Source of the DNA: Paracoccus sp041927875
GTDB taxonomy: Bacteria; Pseudomonadota; Alphaproteobacteria; Rhodobacterales; Rhodobacteraceae
Length of the DNA: 64,000 bases
Assembly (NCBI RefSeq): GCF_041927875.1
Contig: NZ_JBHFHN010000004.1
Reading direction: 5' to 3' (one strand)
Part shown: positions 1 to 7,731 of the stretch, in pieces
Layout of the letters: each line of letters opens with the position of its first letter
How positions within the stretch are numbered: position 1 is the stretch's first letter
Notes under the pieces: generated by a model
Seen by the model: the letters and a program-made list of their open reading frames with translations, nothing else
Told to the model about the DNA's origin: nothing
The model's database searches: none
Translations under genes and position numbers: made by a program

Positions 1-76
1 TGCACCGCCGTCCGGCACGCCGGATGAAGCCCTGGGCAACCGGGAATGGTTACGCGGAACCCAAAGGAGAGAAGTT
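1..76 (+). promoter_or_regulatory. Leader of the Gly-Met-X protein gene with strong ribosome binding site
   Basis: These first bases hold no supportable gene. A strong Shine-Dalgarno sequence, AAAGGAGAG, sits at about 62-70, seven bases before the ATG at 77. That is one of the best ribosome binding sites in the window and suggests high expression of the downstream protein. The promoter itself probably lies before the window. Confidence 0.5.
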
Positions 77-976
77 ATGACCAAGACCTTCAAAGTGACC
101 CTGGCCGCCGCCCTGTGCACTGGCGCGCTGCTGTCGGTCGCTCAGGCCGAAGGCATGTCGGGCATGTCCGGCATGGACGGCATGAGCGGCATGTCGGGCA
201 TGGGTGGCATGTCCGGTATGAGCGGCATGGCCGGTATGGACGGCATGTCGGGGATGTCGGGTATGGCCGGTGACGCCGGCTGGGCCTGCACCCAGTGGAC
301 CTTCGCTCCGGCCCAATCGCAAGTCGGCATGGGCGGTATGTCCGGGATGGGCGGCATGTCAGGTATGTCCGGCATGGGTGGCATGTCCGGTATGAGCGGT
401 ATGTCGGGTATGGGTGGCATGGGCGGTATGGCCGGTATGGATGGCATGTCCGGCATGGGTGGCATGTCCGGTATGAGCGGCATGGGCGGTATGTCGGGTA
501 TGTCCGGCATGGGCGGTATGGCCGGTATGGATGGCATGTCGGGCATGGGTGGCATGGCCGGTATGGACGGCATGTCGGGCATGGGCGGCATGTCCGGTAT
601 GAGCGGCATGGGCGGCATGTCGGGCATGTCCGGCATGGGCGGTATGGCCGGTATGGATGGCATGTCGGGCATGGGCGGCATGTCCGGTATGAGCGGCATG
701 GGCGGTATGTCGGGTATGTCCGGCATGGGCGGCATGGCCGGTATGGACGGCATGTCGGGCATGGGCGGTATGGCCGGTATGGATGGCATGTCGGGCATGG
801 GTGGCATGTCGGGTATGTCCGGCATGGGCGGCATGAGCGGTATGTCGGGCATGTCCGGCATGGCCGGTCACACCGCGCCCGGCTGGGTTTGCACCCAGTG
901 GTCGGTCTCGGGCCAGTCGGGCATGTCGGGTATGTCCGGCATGGGCGGCACCTGGACGCCCCCTGCCTCGAACTGA
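77..976 (+). CDS. Secreted Gly-Met-X triplet-repeat (methionine-rich) protein
   Basis: The 299-residue product is not a family I recognise. Residues 1-24 form a Sec signal peptide ending in Ala-Gln-Ala, so the mature protein is periplasmic or exported. The rest is almost wholly Gly-Met-X triplets, where X is Ser, Gly, Ala or Asp. They are arranged in a larger unit of about 30 residues (90 bp) that repeats imperfectly. Two short non-repeat inserts each carry the motif Gly-Trp-(Ala/Val)-Cys-Thr-Gln-Trp (Cys71 and Cys272), the only cysteines outside the signal peptide. A Met every third residue could form a Cu(I)- or other soft-metal-binding or flexible surface. This is inference. It is first in a redox gene cluster, so it may serve the downstream cytochrome and molybdoenzyme. 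Confidence 0.85.
   Translation: MTKTFKVTLAAALCTGALLSVAQAEGMSGMSGMDGMSGMSGMGGMSGMSGMAGMDGMSGMSGMAGDAGWACTQWTFAPAQSQVGMGGMSGMGGMSGMSGMGGMSGMSGMSGMGGMGGMAGMDGMSGMGGMSGMSGMGGMSGMSGMGGMAGMDGMSGMGGMAGMDGMSGMGGMSGMSGMGGMSGMSGMGGMAGMDGMSGMGGMSGMSGMGGMSGMSGMGGMAGMDGMSGMGGMAGMDGMSGMGGMSGMSGMGGMSGMSGMSGMAGHTAPGWVCTQWSVSGQSGMSGMSGMGGTWTPPASN
140..872 (+). repeat. In-frame tandem repeat array (9-bp GGC-ATG-NNN units within ~90-bp higher-order units)
   Basis: The DNA repeats with a 9-bp period encoding Gly-Met-X. Longer near-identical blocks encode the ten-triplet order Ala-Asp-Ser-Gly-Ser-Ser-Gly-Ser-Ser-Gly at the X position, with extra four-triplet insertions. Synonymous changes (GGC/GGT, TCG/TCC/AGC) between copies show the protein sequence is kept while the bases drift. 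Such an array can gain or lose in-frame units by slippage or recombination. Confidence 0.85.
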
Positions 977-985
977 GGTTGTGGG

Positions 986-1017
986 CCGGGACGCCTGACC
1001 GGGCGCCCCGGATTTTG
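986..1017 (+). terminator. Hairpin plus U-rich tail between the repeat-protein gene and the cytochrome gene
   Basis: An interrupted stem, CCGGG-A-CGCC pairing with GGCG-C-CCCGG, runs from 986 to 1010 and is followed by ATTTTGT. It looks like a weak intrinsic terminator or attenuator just after the repeat-protein stop codon. It would make the first gene more abundant than the downstream enzyme genes. A second GC hairpin (GGGGCG/CGCCCC) lies at about 1037-1054. Confidence 0.5.
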
Positions 1018-1097
1018 TGACGAGTGAAACCTCCGGGGGGCGGGCATTCGCCCCTCGGAACCTGAACGAAAAGATCGGATGAATAGCGGGTGCCAAG

Positions 1098-2693
1098 ATG
1101 CGATCAATGGAACGACTACTGGGACTTTTGACCTTCGCCCTGTATATCGGGACGGGATTGCTGGCGCTTTTCAACGTCAGCAATCTGATCGCCTATGTGA
1201 TGAACAAGCCGGCGATCGCCCAGGTGGCGACGACCGCCGCGCCCGCACCCGAGGGGATGGCCGCGACGACAGCGCCGACCCCTGCCGCGGTTCCCGCCGC
1301 AGCGCCCGAGGCCGCGCCGGTCGCCCTCGCTGCAGCGACACCTGCCGCCACGCCTGCCGCAGCGCCCGCCGGGCTGGACCCCGCCGCCGGTGAAAAGGTC
1401 TTTGCCAAATGCAAGGCCTGCCATGACGCCAAGACGGATGGCAAATCCAAGACCGGCCCGAACCTGTGGAACATCGTCGGTCGCGCGCCGCATGCAGCCG
1501 AGGGTTTCAAATATTCCGACGCGATGCTGGCCGACACCGAGGCCTGGACGCCGGAACAGCTTGACGCCTATCTGGCCGATCCGAAAAAATCCATCCCCGG
1601 CAACAAGATGGCCTTCGCGGGCATCAAGGACGCGGGTGATCGTCACAATCTGATCGCCTGGCTGGCCCAGCAGGCCGACACCCCGATCGCGCCCGAGGCG
1701 CTGCCCTTTCCGGCCGCTGCTGGTGCGGCTGCCCCGGCCGCCGAAGCGCCTGCCGCCGAGACCGCCGCAGCCGAACCGGCTGCCGCCGATCCCGCAGCCG
1801 AACCTGTAGCCGAGCCGGTGGCCGACGCCCCGGCCCCGGTCTATGTCGACCCGCCCGCCCTGACCGAGGCCCAGCAGGCCGAAATCGACGCCCGTGTGGC
1901 CGCGCTGACCGAAGCGGTGAAGGGCATGGATTACGAACGCGCCCGCCACCACCCGCTGCATTACCCGCCGCAGATCGCGCAGGCCTCGGATCAGGAATGC
2001 CTGGTCTGCCACGCCGAAATCCTGGATCACAAGCTGCGCGACGAAAGCCCGGCTGGCCTGAAAACGGACAGCACGATTGCCTGGTATCAGACGCTGGCGA
2101 CCTATGATGGCGCGCAGGCCGATTTCCACAGCCGCCACATGACGTCGGATTTCGCGCAGGCGACGATGAACCTGACCTGCAATTTCTGCCACAAGGGCAA
2201 TGATGTGCGCGAGGAAACGCCGGACATGATGCCGAACCGCGCTGCCTTCAGCGCCGATCCGGCCCAGCCCGAGTTCACGCTGCGCAAGATGGTGAACCCA
2301 GAGACCACCTGCCTGCGCTGCCATGGCGCGATGCCCGACCCGGAAAACATCATGGGTCTGGCTGGTCCCTGGCACGAAATCCGCGCCGATATGGAGGACG
2401 TGACCTCGGACGACCCGCTGTTGGCCAACGGCTGCCTGTCCTGCCACAAGGATCTGTTCCGCACCAATCGCCACGCCGTGACCTATCTGAAAGCCGCCAC
2501 CATCGAAGATCTGGCTGAAGCCGGGTCGGATACCTGCTATGGTTGCCATGGTGGTCGGCAGTGGTATCGGATCAGCTATCCGTATCCGCGCCATCCGTGG
2601 CCGGGCATGGATCCTGCGGTGCCCGACTGGGCCAAGGACCGCCCGACCGCCTCTGACCCCGAATATGCGTTGCCCGCAGCAGCCGCCAATTGA
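1098..2693 (+). CDS. Membrane-anchored hexaheme cytochrome c (c552-like domain fused to a five-heme module)
   Basis: The 531-residue product has one N-terminal membrane segment (about residues 8-35) and a long Ala/Pro linker. Then comes a class I cytochrome c domain (heme motif at 105-109, likely Met171 ligand in Asn-Lys-Met-Ala-Phe). A second Ala/Pro/Glu linker (about 195-250) leads to a module with five CxxCH motifs at 301, 361, 405, 446 and 480. The first domain and its anchor resemble the membrane-bound cytochrome c552 (CycM) of Paracoccus, which links the bc1 complex to aa3 oxidase. The five-heme part is not a family I can name. Directly upstream of a molybdoenzyme that lacks a quinol-anchor subunit, it is the probable electron partner in the periplasm. 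The start could be the Met at 1107, since no strong ribosome binding site decides it. Confidence 0.88.
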   Translation: MRSMERLLGLLTFALYIGTGLLALFNVSNLIAYVMNKPAIAQVATTAAPAPEGMAATTAPTPAAVPAAAPEAAPVALAAATPAATPAAAPAGLDPAAGEKVFAKCKACHDAKTDGKSKTGPNLWNIVGRAPHAAEGFKYSDAMLADTEAWTPEQLDAYLADPKKSIPGNKMAFAGIKDAGDRHNLIAWLAQQADTPIAPEALPFPAAAGAAAPAAEAPAAETAAAEPAAADPAAEPVAEPVADAPAPVYVDPPALTEAQQAEIDARVAALTEAVKGMDYERARHHPLHYPPQIAQASDQECLVCHAEILDHKLRDESPAGLKTDSTIAWYQTLATYDGAQADFHSRHMTSDFAQATMNLTCNFCHKGNDVREETPDMMPNRAAFSADPAQPEFTLRKMVNPETTCLRCHGAMPDPENIMGLAGPWHEIRADMEDVTSDDPLLANGCLSCHKDLFRTNRHAVTYLKAATIEDLAEAGSDTCYGCHGGRQWYRISYPYPRHPWPGMDPAVPDWAKDRPTASDPEYALPAAAAN

Positions 2694-2704
2694 GGAAACG
2701 CGCC

Positions 2705-5278
2705 ATGACCAAGCATATGAAAACCGCGCTGATGGACCCCTCGGCCTGGCTGAAGGCGATGTCGCCCACGCGCCGCCAGTTCCTGCAAACGGCGACCGCG
2801 ACGGCGGGGGCGGCGCTGGTACTGCCCGCCAGCGGGAAAAAGGCCGAGGCCTTCGCCTATGAGCCTTACCCGACCGATGACGATCTGGTCGAGGTGCCGA
2901 CGTCCTGTGCGCATAACTGCGGCAGTCGGCACATGCTGGTGGCGCATAAAAAGGGCGACGTGATCGTGCGCCTGTCCACCGACAACGGCACCTATCAGGG
3001 CGATGAATACGGCACCGATACCGAGGAAAAGCCGCAGTTGCGGGCCTGTCTGCGTGGCCGGTCCTATCGCGCGCGCCTGTATAGCCCGGAACGCCTGCTC
3101 TATCCGATGAAGCGCGTCGGTGCGCGCGGCGAGGCCAAGTTCAAGCGCGTGACCTGGGATCAGGCGCTGACCGAGATCGCCGAACGCATGGTCTATCTGA
3201 AGGACAAATACGGCCCGACCGCGCTGGTCGATCAATCCTATGCCGGGGCGTCCTATGGCGTGCTGCACAAATCCGACCAGATCGAGGGCCTGCTGGGCCG
3301 CTTCATGGGCATGTTCGGCTGCCGCACGAACTGCTGGTCGGTGCCGTCCTATCAGGGCACGACCTTCAGCAGCCGCATTACCTTTGGCACGATCCAGGAC
3401 GGGAACGAGGATGACACCTTCGCCCATGCCAAGCTGATCATCATGTGGGGCTGGAACCCCGCCTATACGTTCCACGGTGGGAATACCTTTTATTACATGC
3501 GGATGGCCAAGCAGCGCGGCTGCAAGTTCGTGCTGGTCGACCCGCAATATACCGACAGCGCGTCGGCCTATGATGCCTGGTGGATCCCGATCCGGCCCAA
3601 TACCGATGCGGCGATGATGGCGGGCATGGCACACCACATCTTCGCCAACAACCTGCATGATCAGGATTTCATCAACCGCTTCGTGCAGGGCATGGACCCC
3701 GGCACCATGCCCGATTGGGCGAAGGGCCAGGAAAGTTTCCGCGAATATATCGAGGGCACCTCGGACGGCGTGCCCAAGACCCCGGAATGGGCGGCGGACA
3801 TCTGCGGCGTGTCGGCGGATGACATCAGGAAGCTGGCGCAGATGTATGCCGATACCAAACCGGCGGCGCTGAAGGCCAGCTGGGCACCGGGGCGCAACGC
3901 CTATGGCGAGCAATACAATCGCATGGCCGCCGCGCTGCAAGCGATGACCGGCAATATCGGCAAGCTGGGTGGCTGCGCCGAGGGTGTCGGCAAGGCCTGG
4001 CACGCCGAGGGCGTGGCCTATCCCTATGATCAGTTCGCGAATGTCTGGTTCGCCTCGATCAAATCCGACCGCTGGGCGCATATCGTTCTGAACTATCCGA
4101 ACGTGACGCGCGAGGAAGCCGGACTTTGGCCGCGCAATGACGCGCTGGACGGGGTGATCCCCAACATCCGCGGGATTTTCTATCAGGGGTCCGACTGGTT
4201 CAACCAGTTGACCAACATCAACAAGGAAATCCAGGCCATCAAGAAGCTCGAGGCCGAGGGCGAACAGGAATCGCTGTTCGTCTGCATGGACAGCACCATC
4301 ACCCCCACCGGCATCTGGTGCGACTATCTGCTGCCGATCGCCACGCATTTTGAACGCCATGATGTCGCGTTGCCTTGGTACAAGGGGCATTACTACATCT
4401 ACCGCCCCAAGGTGATCGAACCGATGGGCGAATCCAAATCCGACTTCCAGGTATTCACCGAGCTGGCCTATCGGCTGGGCTTCGGTCCGCAATACAACCC
4501 GCGCGCCGACCGCAGCTATTTCGATAACCCCGACGCGGTGGACGAGGCCTATCTGGTCGCCTGGTGGGAAAAGGTGCAGCACCATCAGGGCGCCGAATGG
4601 GATTGGGAGACGTTCAAGAAACGCGGCGTCTACAAGTTCATCCTGAAGCGGCCGCATGTCGCCTTCCAGGACCAGATCGAACAGGGCATCCCTTTCGAGA
4701 CAGCATCCGGCAAGATCGAGATCTTCTCGGGGCAGTTGGCCACGATCCAGGATTTCACCAAGACCCAGTATGGCTACCACATCCCGGCGATCCCGAAATG
4801 GATCGAGCCGTGGGAAAGCCTGAACAGCGAAAAGACCAAGGACTTTCCGTTCCACCTGGTCACACCGCACCCGCGCTGGCGGACGCATTCGATCTTCAAC
4901 AACATCCCCTGGCTGCGCGAAACCTTCAGCCAGGAGGTGACGATCAACGCATCCGACGCGGCGCGGCTGGGAATCGCCACCGGCGACACGGTCGAGGTCT
5001 GGAACGATCGCGGCAAATGCATCGTGCCGGCCTATGTCACCGAACGCTGCATGCCGGGCGTCGCGGTGCTGCATGAAGGCGCCTGGATGGACATCGACGA
5101 AAACGGCGTCGACCGCGCGGGCAACCCCGACTTCCTGACGCTGGACGAACCGTCGCCCGCCGGGGCCTTTGCCTATAACACCATTCTGGTGAATATCGGG
5201 AAAACCGACCTTGCCCACCGACCGGGCTGGGATCAACTTGCCACGGCGCGCAGCCACGTCTTCCGCCGCGATCTGTAA
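2705..5278 (+). CDS. Tat-exported DMSO-reductase-family molybdopterin oxidoreductase, DmsA-like
   Basis: The 857-residue catalytic subunit would hold a bis-MGD molybdenum centre and one [4Fe-4S] cluster. The twin-arginine motif Arg-Arg-Gln-Phe-Leu is at residues 23-27, after an unusually long n-region. The stretch around residues 113-143 (ACLRGRS, then YPMKRVGARGE) matches E. coli DmsA closely by eye, as do the IRPxTDAAM region and the C-terminal MopB domain. The Fe-S motif reads Cys68-x3-Cys72-x3-His76-x38-Cys115, with His where DmsA has its third Cys. By hand alignment the Mo ligand position of DmsA falls on Ser215, but Cys206 and Cys210 lie close by. The ATG at 2705 follows GAGGAAA with good spacing; a TTG at 2690 is less likely. 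The substrate is not known: S-oxide or N-oxide reduction, or oxidation of a sulfur compound, are candidates. Confidence 0.87.
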   Translation: MTKHMKTALMDPSAWLKAMSPTRRQFLQTATATAGAALVLPASGKKAEAFAYEPYPTDDDLVEVPTSCAHNCGSRHMLVAHKKGDVIVRLSTDNGTYQGDEYGTDTEEKPQLRACLRGRSYRARLYSPERLLYPMKRVGARGEAKFKRVTWDQALTEIAERMVYLKDKYGPTALVDQSYAGASYGVLHKSDQIEGLLGRFMGMFGCRTNCWSVPSYQGTTFSSRITFGTIQDGNEDDTFAHAKLIIMWGWNPAYTFHGGNTFYYMRMAKQRGCKFVLVDPQYTDSASAYDAWWIPIRPNTDAAMMAGMAHHIFANNLHDQDFINRFVQGMDPGTMPDWAKGQESFREYIEGTSDGVPKTPEWAADICGVSADDIRKLAQMYADTKPAALKASWAPGRNAYGEQYNRMAAALQAMTGNIGKLGGCAEGVGKAWHAEGVAYPYDQFANVWFASIKSDRWAHIVLNYPNVTREEAGLWPRNDALDGVIPNIRGIFYQGSDWFNQLTNINKEIQAIKKLEAEGEQESLFVCMDSTITPTGIWCDYLLPIATHFERHDVALPWYKGHYYIYRPKVIEPMGESKSDFQVFTELAYRLGFGPQYNPRADRSYFDNPDAVDEAYLVAWWEKVQHHQGAEWDWETFKKRGVYKFILKRPHVAFQDQIEQGIPFETASGKIEIFSGQLATIQDFTKTQYGYHIPAIPKWIEPWESLNSEKTKDFPFHLVTPHPRWRTHSIFNNIPWLRETFSQEVTINASDAARLGIATGDTVEVWNDRGKCIVPAYVTERCMPGVAVLHEGAWMDIDENGVDRAGNPDFLTLDEPSPAGAFAYNTILVNIGKTDLAHRPGWDQLATARSHVFRRDL

Positions 5279-5292
5279 GGGAGGGATAGCAA

Positions 5293-5982
5293 ATGGCCAA
5301 CACCACCCAGACGCTTGATCGCGCGGCGATCAAGGCGCGGATCAAGGAGAACGCCCGCAAGCGCAAGCACGAGGTTTATACCCCCGTGGTGCCCGACATG
5401 CAGATGGGCTTCATCCACAACAACGTGGATTGCATCGGCTGCCGGGCCTGCGAAATCGCCTGCAAGGACAAGAACGGGCTGAATGCCGGCCCGCGCTTTC
5501 GCCGGGTTCAGTATATCGAGGGGGGCGTGTTTCCGAACGTCTTTGCCTTCAAGATCAACATGTCCTGCAACCATTGCGGCGAACCGGCCTGTCTGCCGGC
5601 CTGCCCGACAGGTGCGATCTTCAAGCGGCAAAAGGACGGGATCGTCGATATCGACAGCACCCTGTGCATCGGTTGCCGCAAATGCGAGGCCGCCTGCCCC
5701 TTCGGCGCGCCGCAGTTCGACCCCGAACACAACATCGTCAGCAAATGCAACATGTGCGTCGATGAACAGGATGCCGGGCGCAAACCCTATTGCGTCAGCG
5801 CCTGCATGATGCGGGTGCTGGATGTCGGCCCGATTGACGGCTTGCGCGACGGTTCCTATCAAACCAAGGCGCGCGGCCCGAATGATGAGGTCGTCCGCCA
5901 GGTGAAAAGCATGGCGAACCCGGAACTGACCAACCCCTCGATCGTGTTCGTCCCGCATTCCAAGGGGCGTGTCGATGGCTGA
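5293..5982 (+). CDS. Four-cluster ferredoxin subunit of the molybdoenzyme, DmsB/NrfC-like
   Basis: The 229-residue protein has the four cysteine groups of the DmsB/NrfC family: CxxCxxCxxxC, CxxCxxxxCxxxC, CxxCxxCxxxC and a final CxxC with a spaced CxxxC. They bind four [4Fe-4S] clusters that pass electrons between the catalytic subunit and the cytochrome. It has no signal peptide, so it would be carried through Tat together with its folded Tat-tagged partner, as in DmsAB. It begins 14 bases after the catalytic gene with GGGAGGG before the ATG. Its N-terminus is rich in Lys and Arg. Family assignment is firm; the exact partner is inferred from position. Confidence 0.9.
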   Translation: MANTTQTLDRAAIKARIKENARKRKHEVYTPVVPDMQMGFIHNNVDCIGCRACEIACKDKNGLNAGPRFRRVQYIEGGVFPNVFAFKINMSCNHCGEPACLPACPTGAIFKRQKDGIVDIDSTLCIGCRKCEAACPFGAPQFDPEHNIVSKCNMCVDEQDAGRKPYCVSACMMRVLDVGPIDGLRDGSYQTKARGPNDEVVRQVKSMANPELTNPSIVFVPHSKGRVDG

Positions 5983-6736
5983 GGCCATGCCGACCGAACT
6001 GCCCGCCGGCGGTGCCGAGGCACTGGCGGCGGGGGCCGAGGCGCTGGCGATCCTGATCCGCCTGCACGACCGCGAGGTCGACCAGGATCTGATCGACGCG
6101 CTGCGGCAGATGGATGCGGGCGGGCTGTTTCAGGCGATGCTGACCGGGCAGGACGGCAACCTGGCCGCCCGCGCCTTTGCCGAGGCGCTGGCGATGCTGC
6201 CCGACCGGCTGGACGATGCCACGCTGGACCAGCTTGCTGTCGATTTTGCCGACATCTATCTGAACCACGGCCTGCGGATCTCGCCCAACGGCTCGGTCTG
6301 GCTGACCGAGGATCAGTTGGAACGCCAGTTGCCGATGTTCGAGGTGCGCGAATGGTATGACCATTACGGCGTCAGCGTGCCGAACTGGCGGATCCGGTCC
6401 GACGACCACATCGTGCATGAGCTTGAGTTCGTGGCCCATCTGCTGCGGCAGGGCACCGCGCCTGCGGCGGTCGATGCCGGGCGGTTTCTGGATCGTCACG
6501 TCCTGCCCTGGGTGCCCGAGTTCGGCCGCCGTGTCGCCAAGCGCGCCGCGCAGCCGCTGACCGCCACCACCGGGCTTTTGACCGCGATGTATCTGGATGC
6601 CCTGCGCGAGATGATCGCGGCGATCACCGGCGTGCCGCGCGGCCCGGTCGAACAGCGCCCCGATGAAAAGCCGGTGCGTCAGGCCGAACCGCTGGAAAAC
6701 GCCGCCTATGTGCCGGGGATGTCGGTCAGTTGGTAG
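5975..6736 (+). CDS. TorD/DmsD-type maturation chaperone for the molybdoenzyme
   Basis: This 253-residue cytoplasmic protein matches the all-helical TorD/DmsD/NarJ group, which hold the apo-enzyme, guard its Tat signal and aid cofactor loading. The mid-region with Leu-Asn-His-Gly, acidic Leu-Glu-Arg-Gln-Leu and the His-Glu-Leu-Glu-Phe segment is typical. The ATG at 5975 sits seven bases after AAGGGG and overlaps the ferredoxin gene by eight bases; a GTG at 5969 is the alternative. Its place directly after the enzyme genes supports service to that enzyme. The group diverges strongly in sequence, so the assignment rests on length, local motifs and context. Confidence 0.75.
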   Translation: MAEAMPTELPAGGAEALAAGAEALAILIRLHDREVDQDLIDALRQMDAGGLFQAMLTGQDGNLAARAFAEALAMLPDRLDDATLDQLAVDFADIYLNHGLRISPNGSVWLTEDQLERQLPMFEVREWYDHYGVSVPNWRIRSDDHIVHELEFVAHLLRQGTAPAAVDAGRFLDRHVLPWVPEFGRRVAKRAAQPLTATTGLLTAMYLDALREMIAAITGVPRGPVEQRPDEKPVRQAEPLENAAYVPGMSVSW

Positions 6737-7731
6737 GACACGGGGCGGCAGTTCTGGCGCCCGATCTGCATCCCGGCGCCTGCACCCATGCCCGCGCGCT
6801 GGATGCCTCGTGCCAGGCGTGTGAGGATGTCTGCGCCGAAATCGCCATCTTTCCCGCCGGGCCAGACCTGCATCTGGACCCCACCGCCTGTTCGGGTTGC
6901 GGGGCCTGTGTCGCGGCCTGTCCGCAGCGGGCGCTGGCCCAGCCGCAGGCCGCGCCGGTGATTGCCGCGCGCCGGTCGGGGCAGGTGGCGGTGGCGCTTT
7001 GCGCGCGCCATCCGGCGGCACAGGGCCGCGCGGCGGCGACCTGCGTACACGCGCTGTCATTGGCCGATCTGGCGACGCTGTTGGCCGATGGCATCGTCGA
7101 TCTGGCGCTGGCCACCGGCGATTGCGAGGGGTGCGCGATCCGCCCGCTGACCACGGTCGACGACCCGCTGGCGCGGCTGGCGGCGATATGTGCCAGTCGC
7201 GGGCTGCTGGCGATCACCGCGCGTCCGGCGGGGCCGGGCGATCTGGCGCTGCTGCCCGCCGCCGATCCGCTGGATGATCCCGCGCGCCGGGCGCTGTTTC
7301 GCGCCGGCAGCCCGCCGCCCGCGCCGCCCCCCGATCCCCGCCCGACGCTGGTCGCCCTGCATCGGCACGCAGCGCGGGACCAGGTGCCGGTCTTTGCCTT
7401 CTCCCCGGCGATTGATGCCGCGCGCTGCACTGGCTGCGATGCTTGCGTGACGATCTGCCCGGCGCAGGCACTGGTTCTGGGCGCCGGCCCGGCCTATCAC
7501 GCCGATGCCGCGCGCTGCACCGGCTGCGCCTTGTGCCTGGATGTCTGCGACGTGGATGCCGTCACCGTCACGCCGCTGGCCGCTGCCGCGCCCGATGTGG
7601 CGTTGTCGGCTTGGCGCTGCCGGGCCTGCGGCGTGCCCAGCCACGCCCCCGGCGCGGCCCCCGCCGATGGCCTGTGCCGCATCTGCCGCGAAACCGGCCA
7701 CCACAAGAAGCTGTTCCAGGTGTTCACATGA
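6730..7731 (+). CDS. NapF-like polyferredoxin with C-terminal zinc-ribbon-like motif
   Basis: The 333-residue protein carries three clear [4Fe-4S] CxxCxxCxxxC(P) motifs: one near residues 54-64 and two adjacent ones near 235-270. An early CxACxxxC and a CxxC pair in the middle are also present. Its last 40 residues hold two CxxC pairs about 19 residues apart, resembling a zinc ribbon or rubredoxin knuckle. There is no signal peptide, so it should act in the cytoplasm, like NapF, which helps mature or redox-adjust a Tat-exported molybdoenzyme before export. No ATG is available near the start. The TTG at 6730 overlaps the chaperone stop codon and is the best candidate, so translational coupling is likely. 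Confidence 0.75.
   Translation: MVGHGAAVLAPDLHPGACTHARALDASCQACEDVCAEIAIFPAGPDLHLDPTACSGCGACVAACPQRALAQPQAAPVIAARRSGQVAVALCARHPAAQGRAAATCVHALSLADLATLLADGIVDLALATGDCEGCAIRPLTTVDDPLARLAAICASRGLLAITARPAGPGDLALLPAADPLDDPARRALFRAGSPPPAPPPDPRPTLVALHRHAARDQVPVFAFSPAIDAARCTGCDACVTICPAQALVLGAGPAYHADAARCTGCALCLDVCDVDAVTVTPLAAAAPDVALSAWRCRACGVPSHAPGAAPADGLCRICRETGHHKKLFQVFT

Noticed and set aside
142..861. A long minus-strand open frame rich in Met-Pro-Asp inside the repeat gene
   Set aside because: It is the antisense reading of the Gly-Met-X array; the 9-bp repeat keeps several frames open by composition alone.
140..872. CRISPR-like tandem repeats
   Set aside because: The period is 9 bp with no unique spacers, and the frame is coding throughout.
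2690..2704. TTG start five codons upstream for the molybdoenzyme
   Set aside because: The ATG at 2705 has a well-spaced GAGGAAA, and the TTG is inside the cytochrome stop region.
2576..5257. A long minus-strand open frame opposite the molybdoenzyme gene
   Set aside because: The plus strand has clear family motifs, a Tat signal and a ribosome binding site. The minus frame is a shadow of GC-rich codon bias.
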